Assembly: GCA_947652115.1 (NCBI GenBank)
Contig: OX393569.1
Location: 11,116,055 to 11,180,054, forward strand
DNA: 64,000 bases
From: Blastomussa wellsi
Taxonomy: Eukaryota > Cnidaria > Anthozoa > Scleractinia > Plerogyridae
Direction: 5' to 3'
The notes beneath the pieces are model-generated. The model saw only the letters and a program-made list of their open reading frames with translations, was not told the DNA's origin and made no database searches. Of this stretch, positions 1 to 10,827 are shown in pieces (positions within the stretch are counted from its first letter, which is position 1; every line of letters begins with the position of its first letter). The position numbers were made by a program, and so were the translations under genes.

Positions 1-317
1 GCTAGCCCCAGATCACTCACTCAGTCGTTTGGTCGTTCAGTTGTAAAAGCTTTGAATCCCTCTGGGTGTTCGTATACGGCTGACAAGTCGGTCTGACAAT
101 AATGTACTCGATAATCTCAAAAGGGAGAAAGTTATATCTCTTCTGTGTTTAGCCTAAGTGTCTTACAAATTCTCAGCAATTAAATCCGTTTTGACATATA
201 AAGTTGTAGGTCCATGGACAATTGATCGATCTTATTATAGTAATCTGGGAGTAAAGAAATCAAAGTAAAGTATGTTGCCATATTTCCGGACACTTTTGCA
301 TAAACCGTGATACAAGG

Positions 318-911
318 CAGGCAGCCCAAGCTCACATTGTGATCAGGATCATATTGCATAATAGCTGTCATGGCAAAGATATAAGAGTTTGTATGGGAAT
401 ATTTTACAACACCTTTTAGCAAACCGGCCGTGTGTCGTGACGAGCGTGTGCAGGCACAATGGAGATCTTTTTACCTTGGATTTTTTAAAAGCAAACGGCA
501 GCTTGGCATCGATGACTGAGCCTGGACTGAGTTGTTGTTGAGTTAAAAGGAAACTAGAACATCTCTTCTTGGAATTCGCGATGGATTTGAGGCCGTTTGA
601 CCATTTTAAGCTGGGATTTTTCTCTTGGCTCGTCGGGCGTTCCGAACTGGAGTGTGCAGCCTTGTTCTTTTCTTTGTAGTGGGGAACCCAGAAAGCGATA
701 ACTCGCCTAAATGGCCAAGAATCGGCAAAATAAGCGTTCAGACAAGAATAAAACCACAGTGAAAGTAAGGTAAGGCAATTTTATTTAAGATTTGGCAGTA
801 CTTCGGTTTGCTAAAAGGTGTTGTAAAATATCCCCATACAAACTCTTATATTTTTGCCGTGACAGCTATTATGCAATATGATCCTGATCACAATGCGAGC
901 TTGGGCTGCCT
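318..911. repeat. Inverted repeat, arms 318-425 and 804-911
   Basis: The two ~108-bp arms are near-perfect reverse complements. Each arm begins or ends with the motif GGGCTGCCTG, which also occurs at 10567 and 13507, so it may be the terminus of a MITE-like family. The spacer contains the start of the repeat unit 579-911. Confidence 0.7.
579..911 (+). repeat. ~330-bp repeat unit, copy 1 (second copy at 10260-10582)
   Basis: The segment starting GATGGATTTGAGGCC is repeated with roughly 95 percent identity and the same orientation at 10260-10582. The two copies lie just outside the two ends of the piggyBac element. No protein is recognisable in any frame. Confidence 0.75.
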
Positions 912-1751
912 GTGGTGAAACTCACCAGTGACGTAAAACATAGAACGAACAAGACAACAAAGAACCTCGAAACAATACAGAGCACAGAAACAATAGCCCA
1001 AAAACAAAGAAAAAAAGTAACAGGCTCTTACACCGAGGTAAACCCTTATTTCCGGATGATCATTACGAGATAAATACTCTGCTTTTCTTGGAAACATTCT
1101 TCTCACGGTAAAACGAGGAAGACTGGCAACTGATTTATTAGATACTGGATTGTACTTGGAGAACAACACGCAAGAATTTTTTTTCAAATTTCAATTATCT
1201 TTATTTGTAACACATTTCTTCCGGCTATTTCCTTCATGGCTGCACTGACCCTTCTGCAGACTGTTTTTGCACTGCCACCTTCCTTTAGTTTGGCGTACAA
1301 TTGTTAGTTGACTTACCTTGACCTGTGACCTACGCGCTTGATAGTGAATCTTTCCCAACGCTTTTCTTAGCAGAAAAGAGTTTGATAGGACTAAAAAATT
1401 TCAAGAAGATATGGAAATGGCTGCAGTTATCAGAAGTAAAATGAAACTGTCCAACACAATTGTTTCTTTCAACTTTTTTCAGGAATTATGGATAACACTA
1501 CAAATACCGCAACTGTTTCGTTAGTAATATTAATATTTCACCCGTTTTAAACGACAAAAGCCAAGTAAGGTTATTCAATACCAAACCACGTAAGTTGAAA
1601 TTAAAAAAGGATCGAGTTATAAAACGCTTGCCTTCCAACAAGTCTCAAGCTTCAATAATATTGCATTTGAAACAAAAACTAAGTTGCTAACGTTAGGTGT
1701 CCGGAAATAGGCACACCTCACCAAAAATGCAAATAAACTCTTTGTGGTTAA

Positions 1752-2254
1752 GGTGGCTCATCTAAGTTTTTCGGAATCACACCAACCCAGCTCTAAAAGG
1801 CTACAGCTTCGCTGTCTTGCGTAGGTCGGGCAAGATTTTTCGCACATCAACTAGAGATTGAATAAGGTTTCCAAAAATGTACATTTCAGTGGCATTACCA
1901 TAGCAATGAAATGATGACATCATGGTTTCTGAAAATCAGCATTTTTCTTGAAATCCAGACCAAATCTTTTAAAACGAATCAACGTCCCTTCTATACATTT
2001 AGATCTTCAACACTGCAAAGTTTGAAAAAATCATATAAGAGCGTTTTTGAAAAAAAGCTAGTTGAACATTTTGCTGTCCAAATTTAACAAGTTCGCCTTA
2101 GTATCGGTTAGTTCGTGATTCCAGTGACTTCCTGTAGATTGTAACAATGTCCATTCCATGTTTTATACCTTTGGCATAGAACAACTTTCCTGAAAGGTTC
2201 AATCCAGTTTGGTTCACTAGATTTCTCTCTGCAAACTCAAAAGTAATGTCTTTA
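1752..2254. repeat. Left terminal inverted repeat of piggyBac element
   Basis: About 500 bp that match 9139-9626 as reverse complement with scattered substitutions and small indels. The outermost bases are GGTGGCTCATCT, directly after TTAA at 1748-1751. Confidence 0.9.
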
Positions 2255-2284
2255 ATATTCACATTTTTCTGATAGAAGGAACGT

Positions 2285-3188
2285 CTTTGATATGGGAGCG
2301 TCTATGTAAAAACTAGTCGATAGAATTTTTTTAAAATCTCTAGATCAAAAGTCTAGCATGTTATGTGTCATTCCTGAAAATTCCAAAGGCATTGAACCAT
2401 TTTAAGAGCGCAAAATATTTATAAAAATATAGGGTACTTTATAGGGTACTCTATAGGGTACTCGCTGCGGAAAGTTTTGTTATCAGATTACTTGTTGACA
2501 GCTGGTTTGATTCAGAAGTTTATCTTTTGTCTATATTCTACATATCTGTGTGCTTTGGAATCAGCAAGTTTGCCATGCTTGACTTGCCGCGCTTGATTAC
2601 AGCCTGGACGATCGTGAAAGTTTCATAGCAATTAGCCAGTCTGCATTAGGCTGTGGTGGTGACGCCTGTGAGAGGCTGCTATGAGCGATGCAGCAGCTCT
2701 TGTTTTTGAAATGACAATAAAACAAGCAACAGGAACGATGCCCCTAGTCCCTAAAACAATAACAACTGCTAGCAGTATAATTGCAAGCTTACGAGAGCTG
2801 CAACCCAGCTGCATGTGATGAATCACTGCAGCCTTATGCTAATTGCTATTCAGTATTAAGAATGAAATTTTCACAATCGTCCAGGCAGTAATCAAGCGCG
2901 GCAAGTCAAGCATGACAAACTTGCTGATTCCAAAGCACACAAATATGTAAAAGATAGACAAAAGATAAACTTCTGAAACAAACCAGTTGTCAACAAGTAA
3001 TCGGATAACGAAACTTTCCGCAGCAAATGCGAAAATATCCTACATTTTTATAAATACTTTGCGCTCTTAAAATGATTCAATGCCTTTGAAATTTTCAGGG
3101 ATGCCACATAACATGCTAGACTTTCGATTTAGAGATTTAGAAAAAATTCTATCGACTAGTTTTTACAAAGATGCTCCAATATCAAAGT
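2285..3188. repeat. Large foldback palindrome, arms ~355 bp
   Basis: The left arm (about 2285-2640) is the reverse complement of about 2836-3188, with an unpaired centre of ~195 bp. Divergence between the arms is modest. The right arm runs towards the start of the piggyBac transposase gene at 3334, so the left arm looks like an inverted duplicate of the transposase 5' leader region. Confidence 0.85.
2429..2464 (+). repeat. Short tandem repeat, three copies of TATAGGGTACT
   Basis: Three consecutive 11-12-bp units differ only at the last base. They are present in the left arm of the palindrome but not at the equivalent place in the right arm, so they arose after the inversion. Confidence 0.7.
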
Positions 3189-3755
3189 CTGGGACTGAAA
3201 TAAAAACCTTCTTATTGGATACCAAGGACTGTTTGGCTCTTATCGAATCAGTTTTTTTTGGCGAATTCCGAATCGTAAGACATGGTTTTTCGCCAATATT
3301 TTCTTGTCTGAGTATTGCTGGTGATTTAAAGATGGCCGCGCGGTATTTAACTTCGGAAGAGGTTCTGGAGAGAGTTGTAAACGATGAAGAAGTCAGCGAT
3401 TTCGATAATGAAAGTGAAGAAGACTTACCAGATATGTCAGAAAGCGAAAACAATGGCGATTCGAGTGAAAATGAGACTGAATTCATCGAAAATGGTGACA
3501 ACTCTGGTATGTTTGTGCATGTTGCTTACATTTGGAGTCGAACATTTGTCATTTATGAATAATTTCGCTTTGTTTTTTGTATTCCCATGTGAATTTCTTT
3601 TTATAAACATACAAGTGATAGCAATGAAGAGTCCAACGGCAATGGCGGACAAGATCGTACTGCTAGTCCTTCTACATGTGCCCGTGGTCAAGCAAGAGGC
3701 TCGCGTGTAAGACGAGGACAAGGGCTACATTTCAGAGGAGCTTCTCGAGGATCTA

Positions 3756-4017
3756 CAACCAGTTGCAAAAATGTTGAGACAGTTAGTGCCAAAAAGGCTT
3801 TTCTTACTTCTATGGTTCGCAAATTGCCAGTTTGTCAGAGAAGAACATTTTGCACCCCTTTCCCCGTTTCAATGTTGTCCATCTAAGTTTTGTACGTCAT
3901 ATTGCATAGCTAGCAACATTGGGAAGGGGAGGAGGGGAGAGAGATTACGCGCAATAGCGCGGTGAAGAGTCTTCTCTCGTTAAGGTAGGATGTCTCAACT
4001 ACTTATGCAACTGGTTG
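3756..4017 (+). repeat. 262-bp MITE-like direct repeat, copy 1
   Basis: It has its own terminal inverted repeats of about 26 bp (CAACCAGTTGCA outward) and is, by eye, identical to 6614-6875. An internal 64-codon open frame is present in both copies but has no recognisable domain and is not called. Confidence 0.85.
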
Positions 4018-4240
4018 TCTTTCCAGTGTATTGAATGAAACATAGTCCAGCGGCAATGGAGATGATTTAGAACGAGCTAAATACTGAAATGTATTGAAAA
4101 AAGAAAGGATCCGTTCGTTTCAAGAGAAAAGAAAAGGTAGAGCGCGCAGATTTGGATGGAATCTTGCTAATACTTAAGTTACGTTTTGTGACATAAAGAA
4201 ATTCATCAATCGAATTTCTTGTTCAATAGAGGCAAACGAC

Positions 4241-5308
4241 ATGGTTTTTAAGGAGAAAATCAAACCAGAACTAAAAGCTTATGTAAGATTCCTTCGAGAA
4301 CAGGGTGATGTACATGTTAAAGAAATAGTACACCGTTGTGGAATATCCAGGGCATCGGTTTATCGCTGTTTAAAATTTGCAAATCAAGCACAAAAGGAAA
4401 GTAACAGGCATGGCAGGCCGCGATTAATCGATGTGCACCAGGAAAGGAAAATCCACAGAACAATTGGAAGACTTCGTGAACAAGAGGGAAACTTCTCATG
4501 CCACAGAATAAGGGCAGAAGCGGGTTTACACAATGCTTCACTGTGGACTATCAATCGAACTTTGAAACGAATGGGATATGCCTTCTTGGAAGCAAGAAAA
4601 AAAGGAATATTACTGGAGAGAGATTTCAGAGAGCGTTTAAGGTTTGCACGTAAAGTGAAAAGAACTTATTGCAACGACGTCTACATGAATGATATCTGCT
4701 TTTATCTAGACGGGGTAAGCTTTTATCATAAATACAATCCACTCGACGACGCTAGAGCCCCTAAAGGTAAAATCTGGAGGAAACGAAAGGAGGGACTGTC
4801 TGTGACTGCAAAGGGAACGCACGTAGGCTCGGGCGGAAGAGTTGTTAAAATGATTGTAGCCATTTCATATGGAAAAGGCGTTATATACTGTGAAAAATAT
4901 GAAAAACTAGATGGTAATTATTATGCAGATTTTATACGCAGAAATTTCCGAAATATGTTTCAAAAGAGCGGGAAATGTTCAAAGCTATTCGTCCAAGACA
5001 ATTGCCCCATACTGAATTGTGCTAAGGCGCGAAAGGCTCTTAAGGAGGTTGGGGGAGAATTATTTCCTATTCCGAAAAGAAGTGGAGATCTTAATCCTAT
5101 CGAGAATGTTTTTAATGCCGCGAAAGAAGAACTCCGAACACAAGCTGTGAGGTTGAATTTAACTTATGAGAGTTTTGAGGCCTTTGCAAGAAGAGTGAAA
5201 ACTACATTGTATTCAATGCGAAGGGAAATAATTGACAATACCATCGCTTCAATGTTTAAGCGCTTGGATTTAATCACAAAAAATAGTAAAAATACTAAGA
5301 AATACTAA
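4241..5308 (+). CDS. Tc1/mariner-family transposase, intact 355 aa
   Basis: Cut-and-paste DDE/D transposase acting on TA targets. The N-terminal third (residues 1-125) is a paired helix-turn-helix region with the HTH segment IVHRCGISRASVYRCLKFA and a GRPR-type linker (HGRPRLI at ~60). The catalytic part shows the first Asp in FYLDGVSFYHK, the second in LFVQDNCPI, and the last acidic residue in SGDLNPIENVF. The length (355 aa) is normal for the superfamily and there are no stops or frameshifts, unlike everything around it. It begins at an ATG followed by a basic stretch. It lies between the two 262-bp repeats. I did not find separate terminal repeats close to the gene, so it may use the composite's outer ends. 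Confidence 0.92.
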   Translation: MVFKEKIKPELKAYVRFLREQGDVHVKEIVHRCGISRASVYRCLKFANQAQKESNRHGRPRLIDVHQERKIHRTIGRLREQEGNFSCHRIRAEAGLHNASLWTINRTLKRMGYAFLEARKKGILLERDFRERLRFARKVKRTYCNDVYMNDICFYLDGVSFYHKYNPLDDARAPKGKIWRKRKEGLSVTAKGTHVGSGGRVVKMIVAISYGKGVIYCEKYEKLDGNYYADFIRRNFRNMFQKSGKCSKLFVQDNCPILNCAKARKALKEVGGELFPIPKRSGDLNPIENVFNAAKEELRTQAVRLNLTYESFEAFARRVKTTLYSMRREIIDNTIASMFKRLDLITKNSKNTKKY

Positions 5309-5726
5309 GAAAAATAAATCGAAAAGGAAAAAATGGAGCTTTATAAATAATGCAAAAGTGATCTTTTATTTACAATGCGACAAAATATCTCATGTAATGA
5401 CAGGATATTGCGTGACATATGTTATTATTGTGTGACTAATTTAAAGAACTTGAACGTATGAGATATTCCTGCATTGAGTCATTTAAAAAATAAAGATTTA
5501 GTGCATTCCAAAAAATAGCCGTGGTCCAAAAATGTCTTAGCCATCATAACTTGGATTTCCCAACGGTCTACCATAAAAACACGGTCTACCCTCACCACGG
5601 TACGAAATAGGATATTCTTTTTTGTAATTACATTCCGATGGTAGACCGTGGTAGACCGCCGCGGTGGATGATTGCGTTTCTATTCACCTATACACTCTTT
5701 CTCCTGGCCTTACTAAAGGACTCATT
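5309..5726. other. Non-coding part of the composite
   Basis: AT-rich 3' flank of the transposase gene. The region 5515-5670 contains repeated words such as GGTCTACC and TAGACCG in both orientations (about 5569, 5587, 5642, 5653). This suggests a short imperfect inverted repeat. I see no gene. Confidence 0.4.
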
Positions 5727-6137
5727 TTAGCTAAGCACTAACGAGGCAAAGCACCTGGCACACTTCGGGATTTCCTTTTGATCGTTTTGTTCAATTTGTA
5801 CATTAAATTGAAAGATTTTCCACCTTACTTGCATCATTTCTGTTTCACGCTGATCGATAACTCCATTTTTAATGTAAATAAAGGGTTGTTTTCCCGAACA
5901 GAAAATTGGTGTGTCTTTATCAAATACAATGTCTTTCGCGTAGTGTGTTTTGGGTGCAGGGAGATGCACTACTTGACCTTCAAGCATAAGAAGAAAATCA
6001 TGCCATTGTATAACTTGTTGCGACCAGCGGAAGTCGTTCAAGAAAATGCATTCTGCATCTTCCGCTCCAACCCATCCAAACAAGACCTGGCCGAAAAAGA
6101 TCTGAGTAAAAACCTTTCTTCCAATGACTTGTATCAC
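5727..6137 (-). pseudogene. C-terminal fragment of an unidentified repeat-encoded protein
   Basis: A 136-codon minus-strand frame has coding character: aromatic-rich, with segments such as FLNDFRWS, VVHLPAPKTHYAKDI, TPIFCSGKQPFIY and CARCFASLVL, and a stop at 5727. The general look is that of the C-terminal half of Rep/superfamily-3-helicase-like proteins carried by animal repeats. However, the ATP-binding part is not here, so that identification is weak. No sensible start codon or upstream continuation is visible beyond about 6140, so it is a truncated fragment. It lies opposite in strand to the Tc1-like transposase of the same composite. Confidence 0.4.
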
Positions 6138-6613
6138 TACAAGAAATGATTTCTAGAAAAGTTGAATTTCCTTTAAGTAGCGAGCAATTACAATAGAAGG
6201 TGTTATTGTCTGTATTGCAATTTCGTCCAGGAACTTTATCTCATTTTAATCTTACGAACACGTAGTGCGCCATTTTCATACGTAAATGCAGTTGTTTGAC
6301 AATATTTGGAAATTTTGCGCAAGAATTCGAACCCACAGCAAATTTCAAACAAAAAGGATTTTTAATTGACACGTGTTTATTTCGAAACTCAAGCATACTT
6401 GCTGATGTCTTCCCCAGGGTAAATGAACTGTGTAGATGTTACGTCATCCTATACACCCCAAAAAGAGGTTTTTCCGTGGCCATTTTTGAGATAGCCAACA
6501 TGTTACCCTAAAACTTTTTCTTTTGAAAAGCTCTCCTGAAAAGCTTCAACAGGTGTGATTTTCACCTCAATATATAAGAGAAGAATATATTTTTGTGCCT
6601 TGCATAAATCAGA
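6138..6613. other. Non-coding part of the composite
   Basis: No recognisable gene or repeat between the protein fragment ending at 6137 and the second 262-bp repeat. A 71-codon open frame near 6296-6511 shows no domain. Confidence 0.4.
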
Positions 6614-6875
6614 CAACCAGTTGCAAAAATGTTGAGACAGTTAGTGCCAAAAAGGCTTTTCTTACTTCTATGGTTCGCAAATTGCCAGTTTGTCAGAGAA
6701 GAACATTTTGCACCCCTTTCCCCGTTTCAATGTTGTCCATCTAAGTTTTGTACGTCATATTGCATAGCTAGCAACATTGGGAAGGGGAGGAGGGGAGAGA
6801 GATTACGCGCAATAGCGCGGTGAAGAGTCTTCTCTCGTTAAGGTAGGATGTCTCAACTACTTATGCAACTGGTTG
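6614..6875 (+). repeat. 262-bp MITE-like direct repeat, copy 2
   Basis: By eye identical to 3756-4017. Its right end TGCAACTGGTTG is followed by the TA of the target duplication and then by the resumed piggyBac transposase frame. Confidence 0.85.
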
Positions 6876-8499
6876 TAGCTGTGGTGCTCCTCATTGTGGT
6901 CGCGAAAATAGAAGACAACCAGGCAATGCTGATCCAGAATTAAAGTGGTCTAGAGATGCAGGAATACACACAGCACCCCAAGGGTTTACTGAGGCAGCAC
7001 CAGGACCTTCTAGACGATTTGTAAATCCAGAGAAAAATTCAGCTAAGTTTTACTTGGATCTACTTTTCACTGATAACATCTGGGAAGTGATTGTTCCGGA
7101 AACCAACAATTATTATAATTTTATGGTTGGAACTGATCCAAACAAACATAAAATGCCATGGAAGGGAAGGGAAGAAATGGAGGCTTTCGTGGGCATAGTA
7201 ATTTTGATGGGCATTATCAAGCTTCCACATTTTTGAATGTACTGGAGAGAAGATTATCTTCTTCACCAAGAGGGTATCAGTGCTGTGATGTCACGCAACA
7301 GATTTTGACAAATCTGGCGTTATTTTCACCTGGCTGATAATTCAGTTGCTGGTGCTGATGGATATGATAAACTTTACAGAGTCAGAGAATTTCTGAACAT
7401 TATTTCCAGTAACATCAGCAGGGAGTATAAACTGGCAAGAGATATTGCAATTGGTGAAACCATGGTCCCTCATAAAGGCCGACTGTCGTTCAAACAGTAC
7501 ATCAAGAACAAACCAACCCAATGGGGGATAAAGCTCTGGGTGTTATCAGAGTCCCAAACTGGCTATGTGTACAAATTGCAAGTGTATCTTGGTAAAGAGG
7601 GTGGCAATGCGGAACAGAATTTGGCTCGACGTGTCGTCAGAGACCTCACTGCACCAATTGAAGGGAACAACCACCATTTGTATACGGACAATTTCTACTG
7701 TGACCCTCATTTGTTCATTGAACACATAAACTCTGGCATTTATTGCTGTGGCACGGTTAGATCTGGAAGGAAAGGATTTCCAAAAGATATTCTTATTGCA
7801 AAAGCTGACGAAAAGTGCCTGCCCAGGGGGCATTACCAGTTCAGAACCCACAATCAACTTGTTGCTATGAGCTGGTTTGACAGGCGTGGGGTTTACCTTC
7901 TTTCAACAATTCACCCACCTAAAAATCTTAATGGCACCCTTCCAACTGTGCCACGCAAAAATGGGCATGAACAAGTGGATGTTCCATGTCCCCCTGCACA
8001 AGTGGACTACCAAAAGTAAATGGGCGGGGTGGACCTATCAGATCAGCTTATCAAGACCTTTTCTGTGATCAGAAAATCAAGGAAAGCATGGAAGAAGCTC
8101 TTAGGGTATGGCCTGGAGATTTGCCTTCTTGATTCTTTCATTATAATGAGGAAAGCTAATCCCCAGTCCTCTCAGGAGTTTATTGACTTCTGGCTGGAAG
8201 TGGCACGGCAGCTGATTGGACAAAGGTCATTTCGCCGAAAATCTGGCCGACCTCCCCACCTCCCTTTATCTGAGACAGATGAGAAGAGGCTAAATGACAG
8301 ATGACATGAGGTGGAGGTACCTGACACAAGAAGAGACTGTGCTGTTTGTGCAAAGAAAGCCATTACGGAAGATCTGGGAAAGAATTTCCGATACAAGTCG
8401 TATATTGTCTGTGCTACATGTAATCACACTCCGCTATGCATCAACAAGGAGAGAAATTGCTGGGAAAAGTGGCATACATCACGTGTTTATTGGCAGTAG

Positions 8500-9138
8500 A
8501 AAAGACTGGTGGACATAATTTAGTTTCAAAGTACTTTTCATCTACAAAAAAAACATTGTTTTTCTTCTGAACATTTGAAAACGAGGGTTGAGTCTTCGTA
8601 ACTTTCTGCAACAAGTGACTGCAACTCGCTCACCGAATTTTATTGCATTTAGAATACTGAACAAATGCAAATGGAAGGGGTTTTCTCAACTATTTTACCT
8701 GTTAGAAGGTTTCAGGTCAGGTTTGTTTTTGAAATGTTCAACATTTGGGACCCTGATCAAAATTACAAAAACTTGCGTAGTTTCTGTTATATTTATGATA
8801 TTCACAAGCGGTTTTTTGCATTCTCTTCCTTTGAAAATGCACAATCTGGCTAGCATAAATGTAAACAAGGCAGGGTTCTTTTCCATGGTGAAATATGACA
8901 GTACTTTCTTGTTTTTGAGTTCATTGCAAACAGTGAGCAAGTACTGTGCTTACCCTGAAAGGAACAAATTAGAATTAATTACATAAAAACACACTTCTCT
9001 GGAAAGATAATTTTATAAGGATTACAAAAATATATAGCTTTATAGCATTAAATTGGAATCCTGATGATCTGTGACTCAAAATGTTGTCGTGATTTGCGCG
9101 AAAAAATTTGGTTTGAAAAAAATGTCGGTCCTAAAGGG
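8500..9138. other. 3' untranslated part of the piggyBac element
   Basis: AT-rich sequence between the end of the transposase frame and the right terminal repeat. No gene recognised; open frames here lack domains. Confidence 0.5.
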
Positions 9139-9626
9139 TTAAAGACATTACTTTTGAGTTCGCAGAGAGAAATCTAGTGAAGCAAACTGGATGAAACCTT
9201 TCAGGAAAGTTGTTCTATACCAAAGGTATAAAACATGGAATGGACATTGTTACAATCTACAGGAAGTCGCTGGAATCACAAACTAACCGATACTAAGGTG
9301 AACTTGTTAAATTTTGACAGCAAAATATTCAACTAGCTTTTTCTCATAGGATTTTTTCAAACTTTGCAGTGTTGAAGATCTAAATGTATAGAAGGGACGT
9401 TGATTCGTTTTAAAAGTTTAGGTCTGGATTTCAAGAAAAATGCTGATTTTCAGAAACCATGACATCATCATTTCATTGCTATGGTAATACCGATGTCACA
9501 TTTTTGAAAACCTTATTCAATCTCTAGTTGATGTGCGAAAAATCTTGCCTGATCTACGCAAGACAGCGAAGCTGTAGCCTTTTAAAGCTGGGTTGGTGTG
9601 GTTCTGAAAAACTGAGATGAGCCACC
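9139..9626. repeat. Right terminal inverted repeat of piggyBac element
   Basis: Reverse complement of 1752-2254, ending AGATGAGCCACC directly before TTAA at 9627-9630. Confidence 0.9.
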
Positions 9627-9630
9627 TTAA

Positions 9631-10259
9631 GTTCGAAGATACAAAGCTGAAAACGGAAAATTATTATATGCTGACAAACCTGGTCCTTTAAGCTTACTTA
9701 TGCCCAAAAATAGAATTAATCTGTTTTGCATTTTGCGAGAACAGACTGCTTAACTGTAAATAGGTAATTCGACTTGCACTAAAAATCACATTTACATGTA
9801 AGAAGAAACAAATTTTACCAACCTCGATAAACCTGCCTGCCTAAATGGAGCGTGGCTTGGCCACGAAGGTATCAAACAAAAGCTGACTACTCGATAAGTC
9901 TTCAGAACATATCAGTCGGATTTGTTTTATTGTTTCAATGATATATGTAATCTTCAGTTGTCTGGAAATAGGGGTGTCCGGGAAGTAAGGCGACATACTG
10001 TATTTCTAGAGTCTAGTTGCGAATTCTTTCAGATTTATACCATTAACATACATTTCAGCTGAATCTGTCTGTTTCACGTTAACTTGAAATATGACCCTCC
10101 ACATGAAAAGGGGGCTTAAGAATCTCACAATGAAACACAAAATTTATTTCAAGGCCACGGCGGGACATGAATTGAAGATTTCACTCAGTGAATTCAGTCA
10201 GTGAATTTAATCTTTCCAGACGTGAAAATGAAGACCATAAAATTAAATCACACCATGTT
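9631..10259. other. Intergenic flank, no gene seen
   Basis: AT-rich unique-looking DNA outside the right end of the piggyBac element. Nothing recognisable. Confidence 0.5.
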
Positions 10260-10582
10260 GATGGATTTGAGGCCGTTTGACCATTTTAAGCTGGGATTTT
10301 TCGCTTGGCTCGTCGGGTGTTCCGAACTGGAGTGTGCAGCCTTGTTCTTTTCTTTGTAGTGGGGAACACGGAAAGCGATAACTCGACTAAATGGCCAAGA
10401 ATCGGCAAAATAAGCGTCCAGACAAGAATAAAAACATAGTGAAAGTAAGGTAAGGCAATTTTATTTAAGATTTGGCAGTATTTCAGTTTGCTAAAAGATG
10501 TTGTAAAATATTCACCAAACAAACTCTTATATTTTTGCCATGACATGATACTGATCGCAACGTGAGCTTGGGCTGCCTGTGG
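10260..10582 (+). repeat. ~325-bp repeat unit, copy 2 (first copy at 579-911)
   Basis: Same orientation and about 95 percent identical to 579-911, with a small internal deletion near 10540. It ends in the same CTTGGGCTGCCTGTGGT motif. Confidence 0.75.
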
Positions 10583-10827
10583 TCCCCTACTGGTAATAAT
10601 ATAGTAGGAGCAGGAAATTTCAACAAACTTTCGAGCGCTCATTTGATATTAACTGGTTTTTCTTTTTGATTCATTCTCTGGACATCTGCTAAAGTTCTGG
10701 TGGTTCCCTTTATATTAATTCTATTGGTTATTTGGACTATATAATCTATTATTACCTCATTCGCAGAACAACGAAGGTCCGATCAAGTTTTCCCTTGAAG
10801 TTAAGTCATACAAAAATTTGGAAAGAA

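Larger units (their letters stand above)
1..1747. other. Non-coding flank of the piggyBac element with local repeats
   Basis: I recognise no gene here. The stretch holds the inverted repeat at 318-911 and the repeat unit at 579-911, listed separately. From 912 to 1747 I see only AT-rich unique-looking DNA. A 99-codon open frame on the minus strand around 888-1187 has no recognisable domain and overlaps the repeat, so I do not call it a gene. Confidence 0.5.
3756..6875 (+). mobile_element. Composite Tc1/mariner unit, 3.1 kb, TA-flanked
   Basis: The unit begins CAACCAGTTGCA and ends TGCAACTGGTTG, and is flanked by TA at 3754-3755 and 6876-6877, as expected for Tc1/mariner. It consists of two 262-bp direct repeats (3756-4017 and 6614-6875) enclosing 2.6 kb that carries an intact transposase. 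The internal junctions of the repeats (after 4017, before 6614) have no TA, so the outer ends appear to have moved as one unit. The piggyBac reading frame before 3756 and after 6877 joins in phase if the unit and one TA are removed. This independently supports the boundaries. Confidence 0.8.
3334..8499 (+). pseudogene. piggyBac transposase, interrupted and with nonsense codons
   Basis: A DDE transposase that would excise and insert the element at TTAA. The acidic N-terminus begins at the ATG at 3334 (MAARYLTSEEVLERVV). A likely intron follows (GTATGT at about 3507; acceptor near 3617), then an Arg/Gly-rich stretch to 3753. The frame is then interrupted by the composite at 3756-6875 and resumes at 6878. 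The catalytic domain (about 7000-8200) shows the conserved aspartates in YTDNFYCD, SWFDRRG and MGGVDLSDQ. The C-terminal Cys-rich zinc domain (CAVCAKK, CATCNH) is at 8320-8480. Stops in the same frame are visible at 7234, 7306, 8017 and 8302. The gene is therefore dead, although the frame itself is well preserved. Intron boundaries are uncertain because the phases do not match perfectly. Confidence 0.88.
1752..9626 (+). mobile_element. piggyBac-superfamily DNA transposon, 7.9 kb
   Basis: The element is bounded by TTAA on both sides (1748-1751 and 9627-9630), the hallmark target duplication of piggyBac. Its ends are long inverted repeats starting GGTGGCTCATCT. It contains a degraded piggyBac transposase gene on the plus strand. 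It also carries a large internal palindrome (2285-3188) and a nested Tc1/mariner composite (3756-6875). Without the nested insertion the element would be about 4.75 kb. A second TTAA followed by a piggyBac-like terminus (CCCTTTAGGACC, read on the minus strand) sits at 9139-9142, at the inner edge of the right repeat. The long termini might therefore have been added to an older, shorter element. Confidence 0.9.

Noticed and set aside
3771..3965. A 64-codon open frame repeated identically at 6629-6823
   Set aside because: It is contained in the duplicated 262-bp MITE-like repeat, has no domain, and is identical only because the repeats are.
4030..4080. A second copy of piggyBac exon 2, because AGTCCAGCGGCAATGG resembles AGTCCAACGGCAATGG at 3630
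   Set aside because: The similarity is limited to about 25 bases and the translation does not continue as transposase; probably chance or a very old scrap.
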